A stretch of 64,000 nucleotides of DNA, from assembly GCA_964035795.1 (NCBI GenBank), contig OZ038322.1:9747868-9811867 (forward strand). Reading direction: 5' to 3'. Numbering within the stretch: the first letter of the stretch is position 1; each line of letters starts with the position of its first letter. This document shows, piece after piece, positions 36,965 to 51,000 of the stretch. This stretch comes from Pterobdella sp. o SKG-2022 (Eukaryota; Annelida; Clitellata; Hirudinida; Piscicolidae). Below the pieces are notes generated by a model that was not told where the DNA came from, searched no databases, and saw nothing but the letters and a program-made list of their open reading frames with translations. The translations under genes and the position numbers were made by a program.

Positions 36965-39900
36965 ATGGTCAAGAACAAAATGGCCAGTGCTGAAATAGAC
37001 CAACGTCAAGATTTAAACCAGCAGACTCAATCTTCGAGACAATACCAAGAAAATATAGAAGCCTTAACTCTTGAAGCTGAACAACTTAAAGCTAAGCTAG
37101 AAGAAGAGAGATCGAAGCTATGTGATGTTGAATGTAACTTATACAGATTATATGCGTTTTCATTTTCATTATTCATTATGTTAATACTTTCTTTTTTTGT
37201 GGATAAAATTCACACCAAAGAGAGTTAATTAAAATATTTTTCATTCTGCAGTTTCTTCAGTAACAGATAAATTAGATGTTCTAGCAAATTTTACTATGAA
37301 ACCTAGAAGACTATTGAAGGGGCACCACGGCAAGGTTTTATGCATGGATTGGTGTCTGGATAAAAGACATGTTGTCAGCTCTTCTCAAGATGGAAAAATG
37401 ATCATTTGGGATGCTTTCACTACCAATAAGGTACATTTTTATTAAAAATTTTTACTGAAACTCAAAATTTTTTTTTGTTTCAGGAATATGCAATCACAAT
37501 GCAAACAACCTGGGTTATGGCTTGTGCCTATGGGCCATCAGGCAGTGCGGTTGCTTGTGGGTTCGAAGCTTATTTTGTTTTTTTTAAATGAAAAATTCTA
37601 GAAATTTGTTTCAATCACTACATATACAAATATATGTTATGTTATTAAATTATTTCAATTAATCATAGTTGTGCAGTGACAAAAATTTAATTGAAAAATT
37701 GTACGAATGTTATAAATAATTATGTCTTCATGTTTCAGAGGCTTAGATAATAGGTGCACAGTTTACCCTTTAAGTTTGGAGCATGATCCAGCATCGAAAA
37801 AGCATATAATTGCCACACATAGCGGCTATCTCTCATGCTGCAAGTTTTCCAACTCCGACCAGCAGGTCTGGTTTTATACCATTCTAATGCTTCTGCGTAG
37901 TTTAGTTTTTCATTCTAATATATGAATAATTTTTTTAAATTATACTAAAAGATTTTTTAAAGTTGAAAATTCAGTTTTTTTAGTTTGATAACAAAATGGT
38001 TTTAATATGAAAAATTTTTTTTGAATTTGAAGATTTATGTAGTATATAAAAATAATTTTTTTCAGAATATGTATTTTGTATTTGGTAAAATTAACCTGAA
38101 ATGTTTAATGTTTTTTCAAACACGTTTATGCCTGGAATAAGCTGAAACTTTTAATCTTCATCATAATTCATTAGCTAATTAATGAATTTTCTAGAAAATT
38201 TAATATGTAATTATAATAATTCACATTTTAAAATCACGCTTAATTAATAAAAAAAATAGAATAATCAATTAAATTGAAACTTGAAAAGTTAAAAAAAACG
38301 GTTTTTCCAGTTTTTCAAAATAGGTAAAAAATGATAGATGACTTGAATATGCTTTGAACTGGAGCAAGTTGTATGGTCCTTCATCAAAAATGTATAGACT
38401 TTAAAAATTACAATTTTAAGACAAAAATGTGATTAAAAATATTAAATACTAAATTCATGGCAACTTAATCAAAAAAATAAACCTTCAATTGAAGTTTACA
38501 ATCTTATCAGAAATTTTTTTCATAAAAATCACGTTTATTCAAAATAAAGCTATATTTCAGATAAGTAAAAACAATTGTTTTTTAGTTCAAGAAAATTTAA
38601 AAAAGAATATACATAGGATGTATCTAAAAAAATTTAATAATTCATTATAATAAGGTTTTAATTATTAGAAATTATATTTTTGAATAAACTTATTTTTTCA
38701 AATCCCTAATAAGCTGAAGATATTTTACAAAATTCATCTTTAAAAAACTTAAGATGTCTTTTAATAACTAGTATAATTGTGTTGAAAACCTAATGTCTAT
38801 TTTAAGTTTATAAAAGGCTACGATAAAATATAAAATACTATTAGGTTGATTAGAAAAAATACAAAGCTTTCAAAGCACTTTATACCTTTTTTTAATTTTC
38901 GCTTTTTTAAACCATCAAGTTGTTTCAAGTTTCATCGTTGAATTTTTGTATATGATGTCATTTAATTCCATTTGACATCTACTACATTCTTTCTGAATGT
39001 AACTTCTTTTGGAGATCTTTAATTTCACTAAGATTTTTTCACGAAAAAAGGTCAACCAAAACCGCTTTGGTTTTACCGCATTTTTATATAATTATCTTGA
39101 TTTATCCTCGCATACACTTCAAAGTTTTTAATTAATTCACACAAGTCCGAATCCACCTTGTATCATTTTGGCATTTTCTATTATTTTGATTGTTTATTAT
39201 TTTATTGATTATCTGATGATGATATAGAATATACCGAAAAGCTTCGTCAAAATAAAAAATTCAACTTCTTTCGTGTTTTTATGATTCACTATTATTTTGA
39301 GTCCTAGCACTTTTTTAAGCTTCACAACTTTGAGTTAAATATCCACTTTTGTCTTTCGTTTCCTTAAAAGTATCTTCACTAAAAAAAATACTTCTGGAAC
39401 AGTTTCTATCTTTTTCTCATTACATATCACTAACTAACAAATGGCGAATCATAAAATGATATTGTTTTTTTGTAATCGTTAATCAAAGACTGTGATCGAA
39501 AGTCGCAAAACTTGAATGGAACCGAATTGAAGGATGGAAGTTGATTATTGTCGAGTGTTTTTATGTTTGAAGTCCGATAAAAATATGAGATTTTAAATTA
39601 TTTATTTGAGTCTGAGACTAGAAGTATGAAATTAACGAAAATACATACGTTGATAAAAAACTGTTTCGATAAAGCCTAAAGCTTAATCAAATTCAAAAAA
39701 AAAATTATTTAATTGTATTTTAATGGGCCTCAAGTATTCATTATCATAATAAATGAATTGAAGCTAAAATGTCATAGCTATATGCAGAGCGCGATTTATA
39801 TAGAAAGTTATTAATACATACAAAGTAGATAAGGGCATATAGAAAGAAAATATAAGTAAACCCAATAAATGAATTCATTGATTTAGTATAAAATGACTAT

Positions 39901-41159
39901 TTGACTAAATAATCTAAAATTCGTCACGAGTTCACCATTATCCTACCAGTGAACCATCACCAGATTTTGACGGGCAGTGGGGATAGCTCGTGTGGCTTGT
40001 GGGATGTGGAGAGTGGCCAACTAATGCAGAGTTTTGTAGGACATGGTGGAGATGTTATGAGTTTGGATATTTCACCATCTGAATCCGGAAATACTTTTGC
40101 TTCTGGGGTAATTTAAATTTTTGCTTTTAATTGGAACTAAAAGTTCACAAGTTTTTATGCTATTTCTATTTTACTTCTACCTTTTTTTTTAAGTTATTTT
40201 AGTTGACTTTAATTTCCGACTATGTTGTCAATCAAATATGTTCTCTTACATTTAAATTCCAGTTTCTTTGAAGATTCATGGTTTTTTTGTTGAATATTTA
40301 AGAATATCATAACTATTGCTCAACATCTTTTCTGACAGAAAAAGACGCCAATAAGAATTAATAATTACTTTCTCAAACAATAAATCTCTCATATTAATAT
40401 AAAACCATAATAAATGATACAGAGTTGTGATAAGGTGGTGATGATATGGGACATGAGAACTGGTAAGTCAGTGCAATCATTTGAGGGCCACGAATCAGAT
40501 ATCAATAGTGTACGCTTCCATCCTAGTGGCGATGCCATCGCTACTGGGTCTGACGATGCCACTGTCAGTTTATGTTTGAGTAATTAAGAAATTTGTCTGT
40601 TAAGAGATTTTTTGTTCTATTTTATCATAAGAATAAGCTGTCAGACCAAATTTATGTTTCGAAGTTTTTAATTTGATTTAATATTATTACAGTGTCGTTT
40701 GTTTGACTTGAGAGCAGACAGAGAAGTATGCAAATATAGAAAAGACAGCATTATTTTTGGTTGCAATTCAGTAGATTTTTCACTGTCAGGCCGTTTACTT
40801 TTTGGTGGATATAATGACTATGTTGTAAACATTTGGGACATACTCAAGGTACACTTGTTCAGTGTGAGATTCAATATAAACATAAAACTGATCAATATAC
40901 ATTTTTTTATTATATATACACACCAATAGCAAGTTAGATTATACATTGTAACGTCACAGGTCAGTCGAATAATGATGCTTTATGGCCATGAAAACAGGGT
41001 AAGCTGTTTGAACGTATCGCCCGATGGAACAGCACTTTGCACTGGAAGCTGGGATCATACTCTAAAAGTATTTTCACAACAAAAATTTTGTTGATCTTAA
41101 GTATATATATATAGGAAAAATCTATTTTAATATTACAAATTTCATAGGTTTGGGCATAA
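36965..41159 (+). CDS. GNB5: G protein subunit beta-5
   Basis: Nine exons: 36965-37133, 37252-37430, 37484-37560, 37739-37865, 39964-40107, 40423-40563, 40693-40848, 40960-41067, 41148-41159. Total 1113 nt, 370 residues. An alternative ATG at 36980 has a better context (AACAAAATGG) and would give 365 residues. The last exon codes only V-W-A-stop. The N-terminal coiled coil ([20 protein letters not shown], residues ~31-60) is the G-gamma-like binding helix. Seven WD40 blades follow: [104 protein letters not shown]. The words DAFTTNKE and DLRADREV mark the beta-5 class rather than beta-1 to -4. It pairs with R7 RGS proteins to speed Gi/o signalling off-rates. Intron 4 is about 2.1 kb with nothing recognisable. 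A poly(A) signal is at 41370-41375. Confidence 0.96.
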
Positions 41160-42848
41160 TCATTGTCACCAACACCATCTCAAGCCTGCATGTTGCACTC
41201 GCGATCTCATTTACCCTTGCACAGCTTCTGTTATACTATTTGAATTTAGGAAGATTAATTTTAATCTAGTCTTACTTGTTACTATGTCTGCAGCTTCGTT
41301 TTAAATTGAGTTATTTGCGTGATTTTGAACGACTGTTTTGAAAGTATGTAAATATCACGAATCAATGTGAATAAATTGTTACTCGTTGAATCTCATCTTT
41401 TGAGGCACCTTTATATTCTTGTGCCAAATTTCGTCAAATAAATCAACTATTGTTTTGTTATCTCGGTATCACCTTCACAAAATCCTCTGTCATACACCGC
41501 TCTTAACTCTTGTTTTTATCAAACTAAATAATTTATCAAGCAAAACATTTAGTATCTAATATAATTTCATATAGCTTGACAATGGCACATGAAATAGAAA
41601 CAACGTGTTTGAAAAAATTGAAGACGTCTTTATAGTTGTGTAGGAGCCCAGAAATGCCTATGATGGTGGCGTGACAGCACAATTTTTTGAATATTAATAA
41701 CCATTTAAGATTCAGAACTTAGACTAAAACTAAGAAATATTTCAGCAAGTACACAAATTCTGACAATTAGCAAAAAATAGATGACATTTTCAATGGCTAA
41801 CCTAGGCTTTTTCAATTTTATCAATATACTTTTCAAGTTGGTTTTGGGTAGTCAACAACTAGAAAAATCACAACTATAAATACTTGAGCACAAAAGTACA
41901 GTGACTTTAAAAAATGTTCCATATAAAAAGAAAAAAAAACAGTTCAAAAAGACTATTGAGAATCATGAAAAAATACTATTTCTGGAGATGAAAAATCAGA
42001 AGGTTAATATGCTTCAAAAATTAAACAAGGAATAATAGGTAAACATTATCAGATTTGACATTAACAATATTGTAGAAAAATCTTAAAAGAAGCTGTATTT
42101 CAAAAATCTTAGACTTAACAAAGATTATGCACCAGCTTACCACAATACAGTGAAAAAAAATTGTATCATTACCTTTTCACTATAATTCAAACACCAAACC
42201 AAAATAACTTAATACTGAACTTTCCAGAATAATCATGTTTCAAAATCAAAACCTCAACCTAAAAAAACTTGCTTATAACTATCTAGAGAAAATGCAAGCT
42301 AATAGTAGTGAGAATATAACTTTAGTTAAACAAAATTTAAATTTCGCTGCATGTTATTACAGGTCAGTAAACAGATTATTGAAATAATTGAAAATGGCAG
42401 TAGTCTCATCAGGGGTTGGTATGTTGTAATCTTAAGTGATTCATATGAAACACGGAAAACATCATTTGAGACAGTTTATTTGAGATGTCGTATTTTTTCT
42501 TTGGCGTTAACTACATTAAGTCACGGCCATACACAAAAATACGTTTAATGTCTCCTACAAAAGTCAATAAACCAGAAAAAAACTGGCCATTCGGCTTATT
42601 TGTAGGATTAAATATTACTAAACATGATTTCTAAAAAACACGTGCGATCAGAAAAGTACAACTAAAAATATGAAGGAAAAGGATCTCGTATAACTAACTT
42701 TTACATAGATACAAAATTTTAGCATAAACTATAATATGAAAAATTTGAATGTAAATTTAATGTTTAGTTTTTTGTTTCCAAGGTTATGCTTTTATCTTAC
42801 TATTATTTTTTAGTAGTTATCTTAGGAACTACACGATAGAATTTTAAA
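41160..42848. other. GNB5 3' UTR and intergenic, no gene seen
   Basis: Contains the GNB5 poly(A) signals (41370-41375; another AATAAA near 41435) and AT-rich sequence. No frame with coding character and no known repeat was recognised. Confidence 0.6.
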
Positions 42849-45800
42849 ATGTCGGGAGATGGTTTGTTTCGTGAAAGAAAAGCTCCTGTAGACTTGCTTT
42901 TAGAGGTTATTTCTAGTTTTCAATTTTGAAATTTTGATTGTAACTAAATGCTTTCAACTATCACTAAAAGTGGGAATATCGTAACATAAATATTTTTTGC
43001 TTAATAATATACTGTTTAAAACATGTAGTTTGTTAAGGCTCTGATGGAAAAAAAATACGACAAAGCATTGGACCTCACTTCAATCAGTTAGTTTTTATTT
43101 TAGGACTAATTGTCAAAAAATGAATATGAAACTATAAAAAAACATTTTTATTAATTAGTATTATTATTATTATTTTTTTATTATTTATTATTTGTAGGGC
43201 GCACAGTTTGCAAACTAGGTTTGCTGCAGAGGCGCTGTTCTAATCAGAAGGGCTATGAGAAAGAAATTTGGCTATAAAGATGCGTTTTTAAACGCTTGCG
43301 AAAAATTTTAAGAGAAGGTGAAAGACGGACATTAAGTGGAAGAGAGTTCCATAAGTGAGGGGCGATATGCGAGAAGGAGCGATGTAAAAAAGGTTTAGAA
43401 GAGACAGGCTGATGTAGGCATAAACCAGAGTTGGAAGACCTGAGAGACTCAGGAGTCTGTCTAATGGAAAGACGGTCATATAAATAAGCCGGCTGATTAA
43501 AATATAAGATGTTAGCGGTGAGCCATAGCAACTTGAACTGGGCTCTTAGTACGACCGGCAGCGAATGAAGGCGATCGAGACAAGTGTGAGATGAAGAATA
43601 GTAGTCGGCTTGAAGAGCGGTTTTAGCAGCGCGATTTTGGAGAGATTGCAACTTAGAAATAAGACAGTTCGGGAGTCGACAAAGAAGAGAGTTACAGTAA
43701 TCAATCCTTGAAAGAACTAAAGAGATGATCAGAGCAACGGCAGTGTCAAAGGGTAGGAACTTGCGTGCCTGTCTGATCGCATGGAGATGAAAGTTGGATG
43801 ATTGTATGATCTGAGAGACAAAGTGTGTAAAGTTGAGTCTAGAATCAAGAGTTACACCTAGTATCTTCAGTTTGGACGTTACGGAAAGAGTAGTGCCGTC
43901 AAAGATTACTTCAGTGGGAAGATTGGATTTGGAAAGGAGTATGGGACTGCCGACAAACATCACTTCGCTTTTGTTAGGATTCAACATGAGGTGATTGTTA
44001 GAAAACCAAAGATTGAGCTCAGTGATGCATTCAGATATCTTAGTGAGGCTGGGATGAGGATCAAGGTAAGAGGCGCCTGTAAAGAGGGTAATATCATCAG
44101 CAAACTGATGATATAGAACGTCGTGCTTCTGTATGATCTCGCTAATAGGAGAAGTATAAAGAGAAAAGGGTATGGGCCCAAGAACAGAACCTTGAGGAAC
44201 ACCAAAACGAAGGGAGACAGGGGTAGAAGAAGAGCAGGTTATCTTAACAAATTGCTTGCGTTAGGAAAGATAGGACTGAAACCAGGATAAAGCAATGCCA
44301 GAAATGTGAAAGTAGTCTTCAAGGATATGCAGCATATTTGGATGATTAATGGTGTCAAAAGCTGCTGAAATATCTAAAGACACTAAGACGGCCGCAGACC
44401 CGGTAGCACAGATATTGCGGAGGCTGTCAGTGATGTACAAAAGCGCAGTTTCCGTTGAGTGATGTGAGCGATACGCCGACTGGAAAAGGTTGAAGTTACG
44501 CAGTACAGAAACATGAGAGGATAATCTCTTGAGAACAACCCTTTCTAAGATCTTTGAGATGGTGCTGAGGTTTGAAATTGGACGATAATTGGATGGTTGC
44601 ATGGGGTCTAGGTTATATTTTTTCAGTAAAGGGGTTACCTAATAGTAAAAGTTAAAATTTTGCCATTTTGAAACACATTCAATTGAAATTTCATTAATGA
44701 TTTGAAAATGTTACAGTGTCAACAAAAAGTTTCATAATTTTTAAGAATGGAAATTTATTCTCAAAATAAACTCACCTCTGAACCCTTAATCTTAAATAAA
44801 TTACATGAAGTACAATTCTTATAAGTAGTGCATTTATAATTACAAAAAACCAAAAGAAGTTATTAAAATAGAGTATTATCCTTATAAACTAAATAAAATT
44901 ATTTAAGTTCAAGCGATAACTTTTTCAAAGTATTTTGACATAATTTAAAATAACTTCAGTAAAACGATCATATATTTCATATATAACGACCTGAAGAATG
45001 CAATTCACGAAACATAAAACTAATTTCATCTTGATGAAACAGAACAGTCTGACAAAACTGTATAGGAGTGACCACAAAATATTAACAAACACGCGAAGGT
45101 TTTCGTAAGAAACTCTTAGACCCTAAAAGTGCTGTTTTTGAGGCATCTTATTTTGATATATCTAGAGCAGATATTCATCACCGATATTATATATATATTT
45201 TTCTATAGTTAATTTTTCAACTCGGTTATTTTCTATCATTTCATTCAATGAATATTGTTGGTAAAAATATGCGATAGAAAGCCGATAACCCATAATAATA
45301 TTGGACAACTATCTCGGATAACTGAATACATCTTCAAATACTTCTTTCATGCTGTTAAGATGATTTTGAAATATTTTTTTAACGAAATGACTTATCTTGC
45401 ATCATATGTCTTTTTATAGGAAAATGTTTTTGTCTACAAATTTTTTTGAGAGATTTATTCTAGTGTGAAACGTGCAAAGGGCCAGTTTAAGCATAAAAAT
45501 AAATTGATTTTTTAAAAAAAATTTCAAAGTTTAAATCTTTAACACAAAAAAATGAAAGTTCTTTTCAATAAAATAATAGTTTATAAAGAAAAACGTAAAG
45601 TAAAAATATAATTTATGAATATAGTAAATAATAATTTGTTTTTTACATCTCCAATGTATTTCTTAATTTCAAAAATTTTAATCAAAAAAGCAAAAAATCA
45701 GTTATAATTTTTCAATCAAAAACTAAATCTTTCGATGTGTTAATATATTATAGTGAAAACCCTCATCAGGTAACTAATGTTAGTGACTTGCTGATGTATT

Positions 45801-46848
45801 GCATCAATTCATTTAAATGAATGGCAGCGAAAAATGCGAAAATTTTAATTTATATAATGTATATTTCCAATGGCTGAGGATTAAGCTTTACAGCTTTGCA
45901 TTCGTTATTTTTGATTAACAAATGGAACAATAAAAGCAATTCGTAAGGAAAAATACATTGTTAAATCACTGTAGAAAAGTCATTATGCATTTGTGTTGTT
46001 TTTAATATAAACATAATGATACTTGTGAAAATTTTGCATTCAAAAAAACTTCAAAAACTAGTTCATCATAATACAATTAATTTAGTTATCTTACATCCCA
46101 ATAAAGACATCATGATGTGTATCAATTTTTTTCATTATACTGCTTTATTTATTTTGTATTGAAATCTTTGATAATCATTTTAATACATTTTTCTTTAAAT
46201 AACAAATCAGCTTTAAAAGATGACTAGGGATAATTTTCACTTAGAGTTATTACACTGAAATAAATGACAGATTGAAATAATTGAAACTTGAAAGATGTTT
46301 TCGATAATAAACTTAAATCTTATATTATTGAATATTAGAATATCTATAAATAAATTTTTTAATCTTGACTTATTCTAAATATTATATATTTTTTAATGAT
46401 GAATTTTTTTTTATTTGCAGTATTTTGTCACAGTTTTTCTGTTGTACATAAATGAATTTGTTCTTGTCTCTACCAATAAATCAATAAATTAAATCAATTG
46501 AGACTGCTCAGCTTCATGATGATAATCAATGAAACCTCTTAAAAATTTGGTATTTCTAAAAATTTTATACTTTCACGTTTTTTTTAGTTTAATAGGTTTG
46601 AATAATATTCTTAATTAAATGGGGTATTTTCTTCTATTCACGGTTATAATCATAAAGTATAGGGGCTTGCAATTTATTATCAAATTTTTAAAAATAATTG
46701 AATATGATTTATTCAATGGGAATCTATTTTCAATATTAAAACATAATATTTTTTTTAAAAAAAATTAGTTTTGAAATTTATTAAGTGAGATTTAAAAAAT
46801 TTATAATCGAAATTTTGATGAGGTTTTTCAAGTTTTTCGATGAAATAA

Positions 46849-46942
<94 letters not shown>

Positions 46943-48018
46943 GGAATTTTAAATAACGTCTTTTGCACAGTGGTGAAAATAGATGTGAAAATATTATTTA
47001 ATTCAAAATGTCCATTTAGAATGGAAAGAAACAAGTCAGATGCAATTTGACTTCTTAAACAATTTTCATCTTATTAAAACACTAATTGGTCTGATGATTT
47101 TTTTCTGAGACAAATAAAAAAAACTTTTTAAGACTGAATTTTTTGTTAATAAAGTACGAAGCTCTCCGTTAACAGTTACAAACTAGTATCGTTTTTACAT
47201 ATTTTTTTTGCATTAATATGCATCGAACAGTTAAAAAGCACGAGAGCAATGATATGGTGGACTATTTTGAGACTCTACTTAAAAGACGAGTGAAACAAGG
47301 TGAGGCTATAGGTGAAAGTTTGAATGGTTTTACCTTAGTAAAAGAATTATGATGAAGTGTATTTTAATGATAAAATAATGATGATGATAATATAATGATG
47401 AGGATGAATAAGGATGATGATAATATAATGATGAGGATGAATAAGGATGATGATGAAAAAATGATAATAATGAATTAATTGTGGCGAAAAAAATATAAAA
47501 ACAATGATAATCACAACTAATAAATACCAACTGCTTACCAACTATTTGGATGTTTGAATTTTGTCTAGTCCCATTCTGCTTTTCATACTCACTCATCTTT
47601 ATTGATAGAAAATTTTTGGTCCTATCGTTTGAAGTTACCCGATGGTTGACTTACTCTTTTTGAACAATTCATTTCTCAGCGCCTTCAACGCAGTTCAACT
47701 ACTGTGAAAAATGCGCTATATGAATGTATATAACGTAAGAAATAACTGAAGAATAATACAATAGTTTGAATATTTAACGTTGTTTTATTATATTGAATTT
47801 TTACCTTTTTCAGAAATGTGGGAAAGCGAAAGGTATGTAAGATGTTTTTGAACAGTGCATAAATAATTTTTAATAAAAACTAAACAATTTTCAGCTCTTC
47901 TTCATCAAGCAAAAATTCATCATCACCCTCTTCTTCTTCTTCCCTATTGAAATCGTCGTCTTCATCTTCATCATCAGTATCATCAACATCAACAGATAAA
48001 TCAAAATCACCGGAATAA
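42849..48018 (+). CDS. ERICH2-like small protein with Ser-rich tail
   Basis: Five exons: 42849-42905, 43029-43086, 47231-47299, 47814-47832 (19-nt microexon), 47895-48018. Total 327 nt, 108 residues, all phases consistent with GT-AG borders. The core RKAPVDLLLEFVKALMEKKY, ALDLTSI and the next exon (MVDYFETLLKRR) align, from memory, with the conserved C-terminal module of glutamate-rich protein 2 (APLELLAEF..A-M-DY--A-KLCQ-ILIYEP-N-EAKEF--LIEE). Human ERICH2 then has a Glu-rich tail; here the tail is a run of serines ending DKSKSPE. The antisense strand of this tail encodes an acidic run, but it has no supporting exons. Function unknown; vertebrate ERICH2 is poorly characterised. Intron 2 (43087-47230) holds a CR1-like element and an AAT array. 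The match is short, so homology is probable but not certain. Confidence 0.65.
43157..44641 (-). mobile_element. CR1-like non-LTR element, 5'-truncated, nearly intact reverse transcriptase
   Basis: On the minus strand one frame runs from about 44638 to the stop at 43253, broken only by a single TAA at 44258-44260 (after SWFQSYLS). It contains motif 0-1 (NYRPISNLSTISKILERV), motif A (VSLDISAAFDTINH), motif B ([11 protein letters not shown]), motif C (HQFADDITLF), then LMLNPNKSEVMFVGS, LKILGVTLDSRLNF, LSRIDYCNSLL and the C-terminal APHLWNSLPLNVR. The 3' end GCAGCAAACCTAGTTTGCAA is followed by an (AAT)n-type tail. It lies antisense in intron 2 of the ERICH2-like gene. The 5' half of the element (ORF1 and endonuclease) is missing. 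One stop codon in about 460 codons implies a young insertion. Confidence 0.9.
46851..46941. repeat. (AAT)n microsatellite
   Basis: About 30 uninterrupted AAT units in intron 2 of the ERICH2-like gene. No retroelement body is attached on either side. Confidence 0.95.
47380..47445. repeat. Two tandem copies of a 33-bp unit
   Basis: GATGATGATAATATAATGAT followed by GAGGATGAATAAG occurs twice in a row, followed by more GATGAT. It is simple-sequence expansion in intron 3 of the ERICH2-like gene. Confidence 0.9.
47676..47740 (+). mobile_element. CR1/L2-like 3' end fragment
   Basis: The string CAGCGCCTTCAACGCAG, followed by GTGAAAAATGCGCTATATGAATG, resembles the 3' end of CR1/L2 elements and the fragment at 18600-18665. 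It lies in an intron, 74 bp upstream of the 19-nt microexon. Confidence 0.5.
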
Positions 48019-51000
48019 TTAAACTTAAATTGGGCTGCAAGTTTTATATATTTTTGAAATTTTCTCATATTTATTTTTTTTTTTGTTTTTCCGTTTATCC
48101 TTCATCTTGATTAAAAATCAATTTTCAAGGATTTCATGACGATTTTTATAAAATTTCGGTTTAATTTTTCTGATCAACTTGATTATATATAAATGTTATA
48201 TATCTATATATATATTTATAGTTAAAAAATATTGTACATGATATTATAGCTTCTTCTCACAAAAAGATTCTTGCTTTTTTGTTAATACTTTGTACTCAAT
48301 TTCTATATCTTCATTTCACACATCGCTTCTATCAATTCCTCGTTAATCATTGCTGAATCTCTTCAACTTTTCGTTCTTTTTTATTAAACACACTTTTATT
48401 GCCATACTCAATGAAAAAAAATTGAGAAAAATTTTTGGATGGCGTGAATAATTTCAATTTTCTAATGAATCTGCCAGTCTCTAAACTTCATTTCATCAAT
48501 TTTTGCCTTAAACAAATTGTCATTACCGAATATCTTATTGTGTGTTTTCAAGCATTTTCAACGCGATTTTATCATTAGTTTTAACAACTATGTTTATTAT
48601 TATTTTTATGATTCATATTTTTTTTATTTTTATGAGTTATTTCAATTATTATTTTTATTATTATGATCCGATTGCATGTACATGCACTGGTTTCAGACCA
48701 GCCAAATAAGGAAAGTTGTTGAATTCAAAATTTAAAGGATTTTCATGAAAATCTGAAAAAATTAAAAAGTTATTGATTATTAAATCTTAATTTTTATTTT
48801 ATAAAGTTCAGCATTGAATAAATATTTTTTTGTTTTTTGATTATTTAAAAATTTAATGAATAAAATTTTTTACTAATTTCAAAAATATTTTTCATGAATT
48901 TCAGTTATAAATTCTTTGCTCATTGAACAACTTCGATTATTTTTTTTACTCTTTTTCATCACGGCCCATATATATAGCCGTTACTCTTGCCAGAGCTCAC
49001 AGTTTAAATCCATAGAAAAAAAACTTTTATTTCATTATTTTTTTATTATTAGATTTTTTAATATTTTTTAAGCTTGAAAATGTTCCATAAAAAATGTCTA
49101 ACTAAAAATGACAGCATACTACCTTTAATAAAGTTCATGGTTATCATTTTCATTAAGTTGTCTTTTGGCAAAACTAACAGGTAATTTAAATTTCTAATAC
49201 ATTACCCTTTTAAAATTTTATTCTCCCAAGCGCTTTTTATGCAGAAATAGCTTTAAATTTAAAATTAGGTTATATATTGTCAATAAACTTTAATTATTCA
49301 TTAAAATTTTATTCTTATTTTCTTCAAAGATTTTTTTTGAACAGTGTATATAATAATATCATCTTATCATAGAAACTCAAATCATTTTCAAAAAAATAAA
49401 CTAGGGTTTCTTTTTTTTCATAAAACTGATATAAATGTTGTCTTTAAAAACATTCCAACAATGAAGTTTAATGGAGTACAAAAACTTGCTCTACACATTA
49501 ATTTATATTATTATAATTTTATAACATAGAAACGTATGAAGCTTATGTTTTTGACTAGCATAAATCGTTTGGGATTTTTTCCAACCACTTCACTACACAA
49601 TTTACACAAACAACGCTTTGAGTAATTGTCTTTTGGCATTTTGTAAATAGTTTGGTAAGATGTTTTATTAGTTTTGAAAAAGACTCACATGGTTAAACTG
49701 ACTTGAAATTTTAAAACATTTATAGAAGTATTATTTACAGATTTGAAAATTTTATTTATGGATATACGGTCGAAATTTGTTTTGTTTTGAACTTGTACCA
49801 TGAACCTAATAAAACCATTCGAGAAAATAATAGAAAGTAATTTTCAAAAAAAATTTTTTAAAAATTCAAAAAATAAGTTTATAAAAACATAATTTAACTG
49901 TAAGTGTAAAAAGCTGTAGAAAATCCTTAATACCCACTTCAACCCATAAAAACAACTGAGATGCAACGCGAAAACGTCAAATAAATAAACTCATATTGAA
50001 AACTTCTAGACTTCAAAGAGACTAATTTTTATTGAAAAAACAGTAAACTCAAACAAAAGTTTATAGTGGTTGTGATGTAACACCAAGTAGAATTTTTAGC
50101 GTGCCACCATTCTTTTCCACTTTTGAAGGATGCATATAACTTTTCCACTTGACTTAAATAACAATGTGAAAAAAAATTTGAAAAAATCGTTCAAGATAAG
50201 ACCCTTCATAAAAAACCAAATCAAATGTAGAAGAAAGGATCTCAAGAGCAACTTTGTTTTCTAAATTCTATTCTTTTATTTCAACAGTCTCCCTACATGC
50301 CTTAAATCTCTCATATTCTTCTTGCTCTTGAAACATGAATTAATTTCCATTAGGCACACTATTTAATCAATCAAATTCTGTCTTATTTAGAAATGATCTA
50401 CTTTTTATCCTTCTTTTATGTTTCTCACCATATTTTTTCGATTTTTTTCAAAAGTTTTATACTATTATTTTCACTCTTAAGAATGTTTGTCTTTCAACTT
50501 CTCTTTGAGACACGAACACTGTTCACGTTTGGAAGCTTTGAAGTCATGCCTCCAACTAGAATGCTTTGATCTTTTCTAGAAATTTTTATTAAAAATATTT
50601 TTTTTCCATTTCAATGTTTACTGATGGTCTTGAGGGTTTCTACTGATGTTTTGGAAAATTCTGGAATTTTTATTTTGATGGAACAGGTTGTCGAATTTTA
50701 TCAAAGATTTTATAAATTAGAACTTATGTCAAAAGTTTTTCAAAATTTAACTAGTTTATTTTTATCGAAAAAATTGAAAAAACTATAAAAAATGGAGATG
50801 AAAATTCAAAAAATTTATAGAAGCTTTTAGGTTTCTCGTCCATTTTTGAAGTCGATATATCCTTTTCCGTCAAGATGCTATCAACCTTTCACCCAAATTC
50901 AGGACCACATTGTTCTAGACGCGATGTATTCCATACAAAAGTTATTATATTAAGCATTTTTTAACTTTTTTTTTTCAGTTTTAACCTCAAACAAGCAACA

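Noticed and set aside
46828..47034. Poly-Tyr protein
   Set aside because: It is a translation of the (AAT)n microsatellite.
47880..48068. Acidic protein on the minus strand (DDTDDEDEDDD and EEEEEGDDE runs)
   Set aside because: It is the antisense of the Ser-rich last exon of the plus-strand gene, which has four in-phase upstream exons. The minus frame has no supporting exons.
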